From Strix aluco (lineage: Eukaryota; Chordata; Aves; Strigiformes; Strigidae): 64,000 nt of DNA. The DNA lies in assembly GCF_031877795.1 (NCBI RefSeq), contig NC_133970.1, positions 43,941,533-44,005,532 of the forward strand, read 5' to 3'. How positions within the stretch are numbered: position 1 is the first letter of the stretch; the number at the start of each line of letters is the position of its first letter. Made by a program: the position numbers and the translations under genes. The notes beneath the pieces were generated by a model. The model had not been told where the DNA came from. It searched no databases and worked only from the letters and a program-made list of their open reading frames with translations. Below, piece after piece: positions 23,292-33,434 of this stretch.

Positions 23292-23887
23292 GTTTCCACC
23301 CCTGGGGCAGCCGATTCCAGGTGTATTGGACACCCCTCCAGGTAAAAGCAAACTGTGGCCTGCACTCTGCTGCCAGAGGGATGGAGAAAAATGCGTTGGC
23401 AATATCTGTGGTGGTTTAGCCCCTGCCAGGGTCTGAGACCATGCGGCCGCTACCCCTCCCCCACAAAGGGAGTGAAATACGAAGCCCCAAGACTGAAATA
23501 AGGAAAGGTTTAATACAACAGTGCAATAGCAACACAACAAACAACAACAATAACAATAACAGTAATAGTGATAGCAATGAACAGAGCAAAATAGCTACCA
23601 AATACAGCAGTTTGAAGCACGATGTACAAAACCACGAGTGCACCGCACTCCCGCGCCAGGAAAAAATGTGACCTGCCAGGATGTGACGTCTGCATGGTAT
23701 CTGAATAACCCGGCTAGAGCTCCCCCCCACTGCTGGGGAAACTTAACCCTATCCTGGTTAAACCAGGACATAGTTTCCACCCCTGGGGCAGCCGATTCCA
23801 GGTGTATTGGACACCCCTCCAGGTAAAAGCAAACTGTGGCCTGCATTCTGCTGCCAGAGGGATGGAGAAAAATGCGTTGGCAATATC
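23292..23887 (-). repeat. 115-bp direct repeat flanking a solo LTR
   Basis: RT sequence at 23292-23406 is repeated at 23773-23887 with one C/T difference, on either side of the LTR at 23407-23770. This is far longer than an integrase duplication (4-6 bp). The LTR itself has no short matching flank (AATATC on the left, TAGTTT on the right). Confidence 0.9.
23407..23770 (-). mobile_element. Solo ERVL-like LTR inside ERV-2 RT
   Basis: This is a 364-base element with TG...CA ends. On the minus strand it begins TGTCCTGGTTTAACC and ends with CTAAACCACCACA, the same terminal style as the ERV-2 LTR (TGTCCTGGTTTTGGCC...AACCACAACA), so it is a distant relative. TTTAAT/AATACAA text near 23510 could hold the poly(A) region. 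There is no internal retroviral sequence. Confidence 0.8.
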
Positions 23888-24540
23888 AATCGTGGCGTAC
23901 CACTTGGCTGCCTTCGACTCTAGTTCATATTGCAGTTCCAACATGTCTGGCACGGCAGCACTCAGCGGTGGCGTGACTTCATTCAGGCCGCGATAGTCCA
24001 CTGTCGATCTCCACTCTCCATTAGACTTTCGCACTGGCCATATGGGGCTGTTAAAAGGGGAGTGCCTCTTGCTGATGACTCCTTGGCTCTCTAGCTGACG
24101 AATCAGTCTATGGATAGGGATTACAGCGTCTCGATTGGTGTGATATTGCCGTCGGTGCACGGTTGTAGGGGCAATTGACACCCGTTGTTCTTCAACCCTC
24201 AGCAATGCCACAACAGAAGGATCCTCTGAGAGACCAGGTAACACAGACAGCTGTTTAATTCCTTCTGTTTCCAAGGCAGCTATACCAAAAGCCCACCGAT
24301 ACCCTTTTGGGTCCTTAAAATACCATCTCCTGAGATAATCTATGCCAAGAATACATGGAGCGTCTGGGCCACTCACAATGGGGTGTTTTTCCCACTCTTT
24401 TCCACTTCGGCTCACCTTGGCCTCCAATACAGTCAGCTGTTGAGACCCCCCTGTCACTCCTGAAATACAAATGGGTTCTGCCCCTTTAAAATTTGATGGC
24501 ATTATGGTGCATTGCGCACCAGTGTCCACTAGAGCCTTAT

Positions 24541-25913
24541 ACTGCTGGGGGTCAGACGTGCCAGGCCATCAGATCCACATGGGCCAATAAACTCGACTGT
24601 CCTTGTCCTCCACCTGGCTGGAGTCAGGGCCCCTCTAATGTTGGTCATAATGCCCGCTAATGACAAATGGGTTAGTGTGGTATGCACGGGTTTCAGTCTC
24701 ATCTTGGTCACCCACTTCTTGCAAATACAAATCAGAAGTTCTTCTCCTAGGATCGTGAGCAAAGTCGACCTTTCTGCTCTGTTTGGGCACTTGATTACTG
24801 GAAACTGGAGCAGCATTTCTCCTAAACGAACCCTGTTTTGTAGTTTTTCTTCCTTCCAGCTCACATACCCGCTCTTCTAGAAGGTAGGTCAGTTTTCCAT
24901 CCCATTTCTTCATGTCTTCTCCATAGTCACGCAGGCAATGCCACAGCTTCCCCCATGGTGTGTACTGGTTCTCTCGAGTAGGGAAACGACTGCTCCTAAT
25001 AGCCGAGATCCTAGTCCGTGCAGGTGGGGAGTAGGACATGTTCTCTTTAAATTGCTGGAAATATTGAGATAATTCTCAACAGCCATGATGAGGGAGGAAG
25101 AGAGACTTTCTTCATATTGTCATAGTCGGCGAGCCAGTTCATCCACTGCTGGTCCCTCTTCGTCTCTCCAGTCCGTTACTGCTGATGCACTGGCATATGA
25201 TGAGGGTGTGCTCCGTACAAAAGTCCTCCACATGGGCCGGGTGCATCGGACTTCATCTGGATCTGTGGGTAGCCGCCCATTATCTGGGTCATGGTAAACC
25301 ATCTCCCGCATGGCTAATTCCCTCAAGTGCTGGATACCTCTCTCCATAGTGGTCCACTTAATTTGATGACATGTAACATCTTCCTTGAAGGGATACCTCT
25401 CCCTCACACTTGACAGGAGTCGCCTCCAGAGACTGAGGGTTTGTGTCTCCTTTCCAATGGCTTTGTCAATGCCCCCTTCCCTACACAGGGATCCCAGCTG
25501 CCTGGCCTCCCTACCCTCTAATTCCACGCTACTGGCCCTGCTATCCCAGCACCGGAGCAGCCAGGTAACGAGGTGCTCACCTGGATGGCGGCTGAAAACT
25601 TTTTGCATGTCTCGCAACTCACTCAGGGATAAGGATCCGGTGACTATCACTGGTTCCGCCTCCTCCTCCTGTTCTCGTGATGGGCCTGGTTCATCCTCAC
25701 CCTGTACACTGCGAGGGGGTTTTCTTGTGTATTTCTTCTTATGTATGGGAGCAACTGAAACGTCATGGGTTGGTTCTCTGGTTCAGCTGCAGCGCCTGTG
25801 GTCGGGGTTGTAATGGCTGCAGTTTCTCTTACTTTTTTAACAAATCCAGAGCCCTTCTCTTCCTCTTGAGGGTGCTGAACAGTGTTTAATAGCACTCGGT
25901 AGGGGATGGACAA
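24541..25913 (-). pseudogene. gag: ERV-2 gag remnant
   Basis: Read on the minus strand, 25913-25647 is a linker rich in Glu, Pro and Arg. A frame change near 25690 leads to capsid text at 25650-25120 (SLSELRDMQKVFSRHPGEH, then DPDNGRLPTDPDEV). A TGA near 25120 ends that frame, and a basic tail-like region follows at 25039-24540. I find no CCHC knuckle, which is in keeping with several class III Gag proteins but may reflect decay. Identification rests on position between leader and protease and on the general capsid pattern. Confidence 0.7.
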
Positions 25914-26054
25914 GGCCCCAGCATGTTGCAGTGAGCTGTGCCTCCCTGGAATTACCCGGGTGACAACATACTTTTCCCAAATATTTCACTAGTTCTTCAG
26001 GATTCTGCACCTGTGCAGGAGTGAACTTCCAATACACTGGAGGTGCTCACTGTC

Positions 26055-26460
26055 CTAGGCACTTGCCCAGGCTACTCCACACCCCCAGCCACTCATAATT
26101 CTCCAACCTTGGGGTAGATTTCCAAGGGATACTCTTAAATATTTGCTTACCCTGAACAAAGCCTGAACCATATGCAGGAACACACTAGCTCCTAACGGTA
26201 AGATGACCATGTTAATATCAACATTCCAAAGGTATCTGAAATTCCTGAATTTCTCAAACACAATTGTAAATAGCCCCTGGGCCAATGACAGCACCCCATC
26301 ATAGATCAGCATCACATAGTACAGAAAAAAAAAAAAAAAAAAAAACTTAACCCAGCTCTCACGGACCATGAGCAACAGCATGGGAAATACATATTCCAAA
26401 TGAGGTGATAAAATCTTAAGGAGCCAAGCAATCAACATTATTACGTGTTCTGTCATTATC
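26055..26460 (-). pseudogene. ERV-2 pre-gag hydrophobic reading frame
   Basis: Between the primer site and gag lies an open frame whose product starts MTEHVIMLIAWLLKIL and has two or three strongly hydrophobic segments. A run of 21 A on the plus strand (26325-26345) sits in its middle and codes a Phe run; the run length probably differs from the ancestral element. I do not know its function. It may be a leader ORF of this ERVL family or an N-terminal Gag extension. Confidence 0.4.
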
Positions 26461-26471
26461 TCAAACTTCGT

Positions 26472-26489
26472 GCCCCACGTTTGGCACCA
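26472..26489 (-). promoter_or_regulatory. ERV-2 primer binding site (tRNA-Lys-like)
   Basis: The minus strand reads TGGTGCCAAACGTGGGGC, five bases from the 5' LTR. It differs at two positions from the tRNA-Lys1,2-type site TGGCGCCCAACGTGGGGC that occurs intact at 32749-32766. Confidence 0.75.
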
Positions 26490-26494
26490 AAAAC

Positions 26495-26934
26495 TGTTGA
26501 GGTTTGAACTCAGCTGGTAGCAAATCGCCACGTGGCCAGTTGTTTACTTCCCCCCACCGCCCCCCCCCCGGCGAAATAGGGGAGGGACAAAAGAAGAAAT
26601 TTATAGGTTGAATAAAAAATAATGTAGTAATACTAACAAAACCAACATTAACAACAGTAGTCCAAAACGGGTAAAATGCAGTAGTGGCTCACCGAGCGGC
26701 GACTGGTACAGAGCCCGTCCCCAGCAGCGATCCAACCGCATCAGAGACCTCTGCCCCACCGATCTCAAAACCGAAAACAAAGAAACGCACGTGAGAGAGC
26801 ACGCATCCACCTTTATGCTGAGCATGACGTCACATGACATGGAATGATCCAATGATCGATTGGGACCCGGCCCTCCAGCTGTGCTCCCTCTCAGCCCAAG
26901 GAAAGTTAACTCTATCCTGGCCGAAACCAGGACA
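26495..26934 (-). repeat. ERV-2 5' LTR
   Basis: This is the 440-base partner of 12132-12573, ending next to the CCAGC target duplication (26935-26939). It contains the shared ATGACGTCACATGACATGG block. It is diverged from its partner by roughly one base in eleven. Confidence 0.88.
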
Positions 26935-27180
26935 CCAGCTCTCTAGTCTATCCAGCCTTTCTACCCTCGAGGGGGTCCACAGCTTCTCCTAGTTTAGTAT
27001 CATCGGCAAACTTTCTTAATGAACATTTGAGTCCTGCATCCAGATCATTTATAAAAACATTAAAGAAAACTGGCCCTAAAGTTGAGCCCTGCAGAACCCC
27101 ACTGGTGACTGGCCATCAGTTTGATGTAACCCCATTTACTATAACTCTTTAAGCCCGACCCATCAGCCAATTGTTCACCC
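26935..27180 (-). mobile_element. CR1 LINE, continuation right of ERV-2
   Basis: On the plus strand it reads as typical reversed CR1 text: CTAGTTTAGTATCATCGGC, GAGTCCTGCATCCAGATC, then CCCACTGGTGACTGGCC. Together with 11306-12131 it forms one CR1 copy split at CCAGC. The 5' end fades near 27180. Confidence 0.8.
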
Positions 27181-29149
27181 ATCGTATTATGGACTTGTTG
27201 TTCCTGAAAATAATAATTTAAAATAACACAGCTTAGATACTGATTTCCAGTTCCTAACTCTCCTGTTCTATCTGGACAGAAGACTGACTGGAAGCTAGAA
27301 AAGTAAAACATTGGAGTTAATAAAACAACCAGTTCCTAAAAGACACCAATAGACTTTATAGAGGAGGCTCAACAGAAGAGGATCTAATAATGAGAAAGTC
27401 CCAACTATCTTTTTCAAATTAAAACTCAAGAATAAACCTTTGGGTAACCTTCCTCAGGTTATAAAAATAAAGAGTTTTATTATTTTATCTTTACGGCTTC
27501 TTTCTGATGTACAATACCTTTATTATACTGGTCTTAGATCTCTCTTGAACACCAGTCGTCAATGTTGCATAATGTTGCTAAATTGTAGTGTGGTTGATCT
27601 TTTGGTATAATAGCTCCATCTTGAAATATTTGGTTTCTTGCCCCCATTATTCTTATGAGAAGGTTGTTTAACCACCTGGTTCCCCTGGGGAAGAGTCCTT
27701 TTATTTCCATCTTATATGTATTCCTGTCAGTCTTATATACATATGTTCCTGCTCCGGCATTGTCCCTTTGCTCAAATAGCATTTCCCTATCCCACTGTTT
27801 GCAAACATGGGTGACAATCTCCCTTAGCCTTCATTTGCTCGGCTAAAGACATTGAGCTCCTTCCCGCAACATGTCACAAAGTAATGCACCTTGCTGGTGG
27901 TTCAGATTCAACCACTGATTTTCTGATAACAAAAGGACCTTTCTTTTCCTCTGGTGTTTTGTTCCCAGCCAACGAGACCTTATGTTTTCTGCCCAAAATT
28001 TCTGTCATTGGTCTCTCAGCAAATGACCTTCATTCTGACTATTAGTTTAATCCTAATTGTATTGTGGTCATCCCCAAGATCATCCAGTGCTTCCAAGATG
28101 ATGTTGTGATCCTCATCTGTATTAATGATGCCTCCCATCTTAGTGATACTAGTAGATTTAATTAGCACAATACTAAATTCTGTGTCGTGTCTGTCTATCT
28201 TTGTGCATGTGTGTGAGTGTGTGTACATGCTTGCTTGTACATATACATGGAGAAAAACAATAAGACTTTTTTTTTTAAATACGAGAATTTCCAGTGTACA
28301 GATCCAGAATGGGATTTTTCAGTGGGGCTTATAAATTAGATAGTTCAGTCCTATGGAATGTCATACTGAGGTGTCTGACTCCCTTACGCTCTCTTAAAAA
28401 TCTTAACCTTAAAGAAAAGAAAATGACAGGAACAATTTATTTTATATTTATAAGTGAAAGCCATTATTTGTAAAAGTCTGGACCAATTTAACTAAAGCTG
28501 AGTTTGGATCATTACATGAGAAATTGCATCCTTAATAGATTTATCATATTTTCTTGATAAGAGTAACTTGTGAAAATTCACAGTGTGAGGAACTGTTATG
28601 CAAGTGACTTGCATTATGCAAGTGACAATTTTTCCTCTGAAGAATTAAAGTACAGAAATGTTCTGGCAATTGAAAGTTGCAGGTTTGCAGAATCAGTTAA
28701 TATAGTTTTTAAATAAGTCATTGTGCGAATCGAGGAAACAATATTGCTAGACATTATCTCTTTAGTACATTCCAATTTAATGTCAGCCACTAGGTAAGAT
28801 TTAACAAGATATGTCAATTTAACTACATCAAACTAGATGGCAAGAGACTTCCATGTCAGGAGAAGAATTGAAAGTTTTGTGTATGTGGAAAGGGGGGGTG
28901 GGGTTGTTCTCACTGTATGCTGTATGCACTAACAGGATGTTTAATTATTTAAGTGAATTGAGGCAATGTGCTGAATGTATAGCTGTAGATACCTCTGTTT
29001 AGCAGCAGAGTAGGCAAAAGGCAACCTCTGCAAGTGCAGCTCCCTCCAGTGCACTTGCTTCAGCGGTGATCTGGGACTGGTGGTTCAATCTCCATGTCCG
29101 CTTAACCCTCCACCTCTGCTAATGTGTCACCAAAGGTGGGACAGTTGAT
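27181..29149. other. Unassigned DNA with a probable ancient CR1-like remnant
   Basis: About 27590-27870 resembles a very old CR1/L3-type element in reverse (CACCTGGTTCCC, then TTTCCATCTTATATGTATTCC, then CTTCATTTGCTCGGCTAAAG), comparable in layout to 31290-32090. A short GT-rich patch lies at 28203-28230. Nothing else is recognisable. Confidence 0.35.
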
Positions 29150-29154
29150 GCTTC

Positions 29155-29819
29155 TGTCACGTCCCGCTCAGACGAGGGAGACAAGTGACTCAGATTCATA
29201 AATCCCCAACAGAGTGGACAACAGTGAGACAAGTCTCAAAGTCCAGACATTTATTAACTTCCCACAGTGTACTAATTGGATACACGATAATTGGCTAAGT
29301 ATATAACGAGTTGTGGCAAGCAATACAGTATGCCTTGCATTGCTTAATGGTAGTGAAGGAAAAGGGGAAAAAGGAAAGGAGGGAGATAGAGGCAATAGGG
29401 AAATCCAGATCACCGGTCTGGGTTTCCACGTCGATTCCACCAGCGAGGGTTCCAGGAGGCAGCTGTCTTCTTCGCTTCACTTCAGTCTCCAGACCCATCC
29501 CCCCCTCCTTGCCCCCCCCTCGATTTATACACCCTTTCCTTGGGTCCGTCCCCTAGGTCGACCCACATACCTACGTATCCCATGTACGGGGAGGGGTAAG
29601 GTGCTTCATGGGATGATGTAATTAGCATGATCTCGTTAGCCCTCATTAGCATATTGAGGGGTGTTAACTTTAATATGCATTTCGTGGATAATGAAGCAAA
29701 GGTCACTCACTGGACAGATGGCCCTTGAAATTTGGCCAGGTGCCCCAGAGCAGAGCCGTCCTGTCTCCACAGGGCGCCCCCCTCCAGCTGCATCTTGTGT
29801 TATTGGGGCTTCCTTATCA
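29155..29819 (-). repeat. Solo LTR-A of copy 1
   Basis: This is a 665-base LTR in reverse: plus-strand TGTCACG start, TTATCA end. It is flanked by the 5-bp duplication GCTTC (29150-29154 and 29820-29824). On the minus strand it has a TATATA box near 29300 and AATAAA near 29250. It is the only LTR-A in the array with its own left flank, so it marks the ancestral insertion site. Confidence 0.88.
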
Positions 29820-30828
29820 GCTTCGACCTCCACACCATCCACCCTGGGACTATAGTTTCATTACTTGCGAGTGTTTGAGACATTCCTTAGCTCGGAGGGC
29901 CTCCACTCCCCATGCTGTCCTTTATCTCTTTCTCAGGCTGTTTTTCTCAATCTTTGTTTCTCACAGGCCTGTTTCTTTCAGAACCTATTTTTACAAGTCG
30001 TCTCTCACATCTTCTCATCAGTGCACACAGACCATCATGTTTGTCGTCACCGTGTGCAGACATCACATCCAACCCCAGCTGTGCTTCAACTGTGAAAGAG
30101 ACATTACCAGTCTCCTGAGCTGTCACCTTCCTCATCCTGGGCTGGAAGAAGCACAGCCTCATGCCAGGGCTGTACAGCAGAACCGCAGCACAGTGACAGG
30201 GAAGCCATGCTGTCTGACAGAAGGTGAATGCATTAGAGGTGAGGGCCAGGTCAGGATGCCCTGGGCTTTAAACAGGAAAGCATCAAGACACCAATATCAA
30301 TTGCTGTAAAGTTTGCATCCATACCAAACTGTGATTTAGTTGAAGCGGTTTCATTTTTTCAGTGCAGAAAATTTTAGTGTTTGTGTGTTTGCATGCATGC
30401 ATGTGTAAACACAATCACAAAGGTTTGTTAGGGACTCTGGGAAGGTATAAATCAGAAAAAAACATTACTGACACTTAATCAGCCTTTGTAATATGCTTTG
30501 TAACTCCACTAAGAAATTAACTCTAACTGGAAAATGGAAATTCCTTGTATTAGCACATTGTACAGTGTAGGTTAGAAGCTACTGTCTGCTGACTGTGGGT
30601 GTGTCAGTTCATGGGGAGTTAACAGCACGTGGCAGCTCACAGGACCTTGCTCCGCACTCTGCTTCTCTGTATCCTTCACAATGGAAGATGGGAGGCTGCA
30701 CAGCACCTCCTAGGACTCTGAATTTAGTCCCGTGGCCTCACAAACATATCGCATACCATCCTGTTATCCGAAAAGCGGATTCGTGCCCAGCGTGCAATAA
30801 CCCAATCTTAACATGCTCAGGAGAGATA

Positions 30829-31060
30829 CTGTATTTATTCAGGCCTGGGTGCTCGGTGGACTTTTCCACAAATCGAGCACACCAACAGCAGGTTTTTGTG
30901 CTCGTTTTATACACAAAAATCAGAGGTTAGTACTTTTCCAAACATGCCTATTAGATACTGATTGGTTTGTGATTAACATACAATTATAATATGGCATACA
31001 TAATGCTTCTACTACTACGCATGCTCAGGGGAAGGGTCTTACCATGGGCAGGGGTCTTTT
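30829..31060 (-). repeat. LTR-like remnant in the unit core
   Basis: On the minus strand a TATAAAA box (about 30905-30912) is followed about 75 bases later by AATAAA (about 30830-30836) and then CA, the promoter-to-poly(A) spacing seen in LTR-A. A GCGCATGCTC-like motif lies upstream near 31020. I found no target duplication, and the limits are approximate. Confidence 0.35.
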
Positions 31061-31289
31061 TGACCTGTGGGTGTGTTTTTTAGTATTATAATGAAGGTAG
31101 TTCACTTTCAGGACACTCAAAAGTTAGTTTCATTGCCAAGTTGAGTAATTGAATATTCACTTTGCCAGTCTGTCAAATAACTCATCCTCAACACAATCCC
31201 AGACATTGTCTTTATGGTCCAGGATGTTCTACCTATTTCTTATCGCTCTCCATATGTGTGGTAACTATAGCTACTAGCATAATCATTAA

Positions 31290-32090
31290 CCATGGCTACT
31301 AGCAAATGTGAAATACACTATATCAATCCCTTTCACAAATTTGTCCTGATCCATCTTAGAACTGGTTAGATTTCTTGCTCGCAGTATTTCTATTGGAAGT
31401 TTGCTGTAGAAGGTCACTTCTTGGATGACTAGAAACCCCCTTCTGATTTTCAGCCTGTGGGTATTTATGGCCATTTGATATCCTTTGCTCTCCTTCTAAC
31501 ACTGTCATTTAGCTTAAATAGCACCTCTCCTTCCCCAGTATTTATAAATGGCAGCTCTAGTCCCTTCTAACCTTTATTTGCTAAAGTAGTAAAGCTGTAT
31601 TTGTCTCCACTCCCAAAAGGGTTTCCCATCCCCTAGCGTTGCCAGTTGTCTTTCCTCGTATCCGTTTCTATTTTAACTCATGTTCCTTGAAACACAGCAG
31701 ACAGAACTGTGTGTGGATGTTTTCTCCCCAAGGCCTTGTCTCATGGCATCCTCAGTTTGCATTTGCTTTTCTCGTGTGGCCACACAGTAGTAGTAGCATA
31801 CTGTCATCCTGAGACATCAGGGTATCTAAATCTTTCTCCTGTTATACCCTTTCCAGCTGATGAGCTCCTGTTTTTAGCAGAAATTTGTATAATTTCCAAG
31901 TTCCTGATCTTGCATTTGGATGGTTAAATTTAATCCTGTTTTGTAGTCTCAATATCAGTTTCTTTCAGATTTTTTCCTCTATGATGCTCTGATTGACACT
32001 CTTTCCACAGTCCTGCTTTCTGTGTAAAAGAATGAACTAATATCTGCTCGGAAACATATTGATAAGAGGCTGCATTGGTGAATCTCTGCA
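31290..32090 (-). mobile_element. Ancient CR1/L3-like LINE remnant in the unit core
   Basis: On the plus strand, the words GGGTATTTATGGCCATTTGAT, CACTGTCATTTAGCTTAAAT and CACCTCTCCTTCCCCAGTAT, then CTTGCATTTGGATGG, resemble the reversed 3' half of a very old CR1/L3-type element. No reading frame survives. Confidence 0.4.
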
Positions 32091-32129
32091 CCTGTAGTTT
32101 TCTTTCAGAGATATGTTGTTTTATCTCTC

Positions 32130-32740
32130 TGTACCGGGTCTGGCTGAGCCGGAATTGGTTTTCCCCTGTAGCAGCCCTCACGGTGCTGTGTTTGATGTTG
32201 GGAGCTGGCAGGGTGTTGATAGCACACGGGTGGTGTGGCTACTGCTGAGTGGTGCTTACACAGCACCAAGGCTCTTTCTGACATTTCCCCCCCTCCCACA
32301 GTGGGACGGGGTGGGCAAGATCTTGGGAGGGGACACAACCAGGACAGCTGACCCCAACTGACCAAAGGGATATTCCAGACCATCTGACGGCTGCTCAGTA
32401 TAAAGCTGGGAGAAAGGAGGAAGGGGGTGGGGTCACCCTTGGTCCTCCGAGGCAACCCCTCCGCGTATGGGAGCCCTGCTTCCTGAGAAGGCCCGACATC
32501 GCCTGTTCATGGGAAGTAGAGAATAAATCTGTTTGCTTTTTTTTGCTTCCGCGCGCGGACCTTTGCTTTGCTTTGCTTATATTAAAACTGCTTTTGTTTT
32601 ACCCACAAGGGTTGGGTTTTTTTCCTATCTTATTTTCTTTCCCCTCTTTGCCCTGTTGAGAAAAAAAAAAGGGGAAGGGGGGGGAAGTGATAGAGCGACT
32701 TGGTGGGTACCTGGCATTTAGCCAAGGTCAAACCACCACA
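32130..32740 (+). repeat. ERVL-type LTR of the unit (copy 1)
   Basis: This 611-base LTR (TGTACCGGG to AACCACCACA) recurs at 35745-36355, 39360-39970 and 42975-43585. It carries blocks shared with the LTR at 56202 (CAGCTGACCCCAACTGACCAAAGGGATAT-type text, split here by small changes), a TATAAAG box near 32400 and an AATAAA near 32522. It is followed by a primer binding site, so it derives from the 5' LTR of a provirus. Confidence 0.88.
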
Positions 32741-32748
32741 GTCTTTTT

Positions 32749-32766
32749 TGGCGCCCAACGTGGGGC
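32749..32766 (+). promoter_or_regulatory. Orphan tRNA-Lys-type primer binding site at the unit junction
   Basis: TGGCGCCCAACGTGGGGC stands eight bases after the ERVL LTR and two bases before the next LTR-A. It recurs at 36364-36381, 39979-39996 and 43594-43611. It matches the tRNA-Lys1,2 class of primer sites exactly as I know them. No retroviral internal sequence follows. Confidence 0.85.
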
Positions 32767-32768
32767 AA

Positions 32769-33434
32769 TGTCACGTCCCGCTCAGACGAGGGGGACAAGT
32801 GACTCAGATTCGCAAATCCCCAATGGAGCGGACAACAAGTCTCCAAGTCCAAACATTTATTAACTACCCACAATGTACTAATTGAACACACGATAATTGG
32901 CTAAGTATATAACGAGTTGTGGCAAGCAATACAATATGCCTTGCATTGCTTAATGGGAAAGGGAAAAGAGGGAGATAGAGGGAATGGGGAAATACAGATC
33001 ACCAGTCTGGGTTTCTGCGCTGATCCCGCCGACGAGGGTTCCAGGAGGCACAGGAGGCAGCCATCTTTTTCGCTGGCATCCGTCTTCTTCGCTTCACTGC
33101 ACACCCTTGGGCCCCCCCACCTACTTCCTTCCTCTTGATTTATACACTCTTTCCTTGGGTCCGTCCCCTAGGTCGACCCACATACCTACGTATCCCATGT
33201 ACGGGGAGGGGTGAGGTGTTTCATGGGATGATGTAATTAGCATGATCATGTTAGCCCTCGTTAGCATATTGAGGGGTGTTAACTTTAATATGCATTTCGT
33301 GGATAATGAAGCAAAGGTCATTCACCGGACAGATGGCCCTTGAAATTTGGCCAGGTGCCCCAGAGCAGAGCCGTCCTGTCTCCACAGGGCGCCCCCCTCC
33401 AGCTGCATCTTGTGTTATTGGGGCTTCCTTATCA
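32769..33434 (-). repeat. Hybrid LTR-A (copy 2; same in copies 3-5)
   Basis: The plus-strand left 558 bases are a diverged LTR-A version with characteristic indels. The right end beyond the CATTCACCGGACA block is identical to copy 1 and runs into the same GCTTC-flanked core. This is what a crossover between two different LTR-A copies leaves. The same hybrid is at 36384, 39999 and 43614. Confidence 0.85.

Larger units (their letters stand above)
22386..24540 (-). pseudogene. pol: ERV-2 protease, RT and RNase H (N-terminal pol part)
   Basis: The protease motif MDTGAQCTIM is at 24529, followed by RT fingers (SPFNSPIWPVRKSNGEWR) and TIDIANAFFSIPL. Just after LPQGW near 23780 the frame is broken by a solo LTR and a repeated 115-base block. 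RT resumes with LPQGW again and the active site YIDD near 23217; a TAG stands immediately before it. The thumb and connection (QFLGVKW, then ETRAFLGVVGFWR) are at 23100-22504, and the RNase H N-half continues to 22386, where ERV-N begins. YIDD and LPQGW are usual for ERVL. Confidence 0.85.
12132..26934 (-). mobile_element. ERV-2: ERVL-type (class III) provirus interrupted by ERV-N
   Basis: The provirus is in reverse orientation with LTRs at 12132-12573 and 26495-26934. Both have TGTTG...CAGGACA plus-strand ends, and both are flanked by the 5-bp duplication CCAGC (12127-12131 and 26935-26939). Removing the 8.4-kb ERV-N leaves about 6.4 kb, the expected size of an env-less ERVL element. The order on the minus strand is 5' LTR, primer site, pre-gag, gag, protease, RT, RNase H, integrase, 3' LTR. 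No env and no dUTPase text was seen. By eye the two LTRs differ at about 9% of sites, so it is old. Confidence 0.88.
29820..32129. other. Unit core: older DNA between LTR-A and the ERVL LTR
   Basis: Repeated in all copies at +3,615 steps. Open frames up to 194 codons exist (for example 29725-30309), but they begin inside LTR-A and show no domain or codon signature, so I do not call genes. It includes a GCATGCATGCATG patch near 30390, an LTR-like piece at 30829-31060 and an ancient CR1-like piece at 31290-32090. Confidence 0.6.
29155..32768 (+). repeat. Tandem unit copy 1
   Basis: This copy starts in flanking DNA at a genuine LTR-A insertion. Its first 557 bases differ from the other copies by roughly a tenth, with several indels. 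After 29711 it matches copy 2 without a difference that I can see. Confidence 0.95.

Noticed and set aside
29725..30309. A 194-codon open frame repeated five times, as if a multicopy gene
   Set aside because: It begins inside LTR-A, crosses its end, has no recognisable domain, and is conserved only because the whole unit is duplicated. Other frames in the unit are equally conserved.
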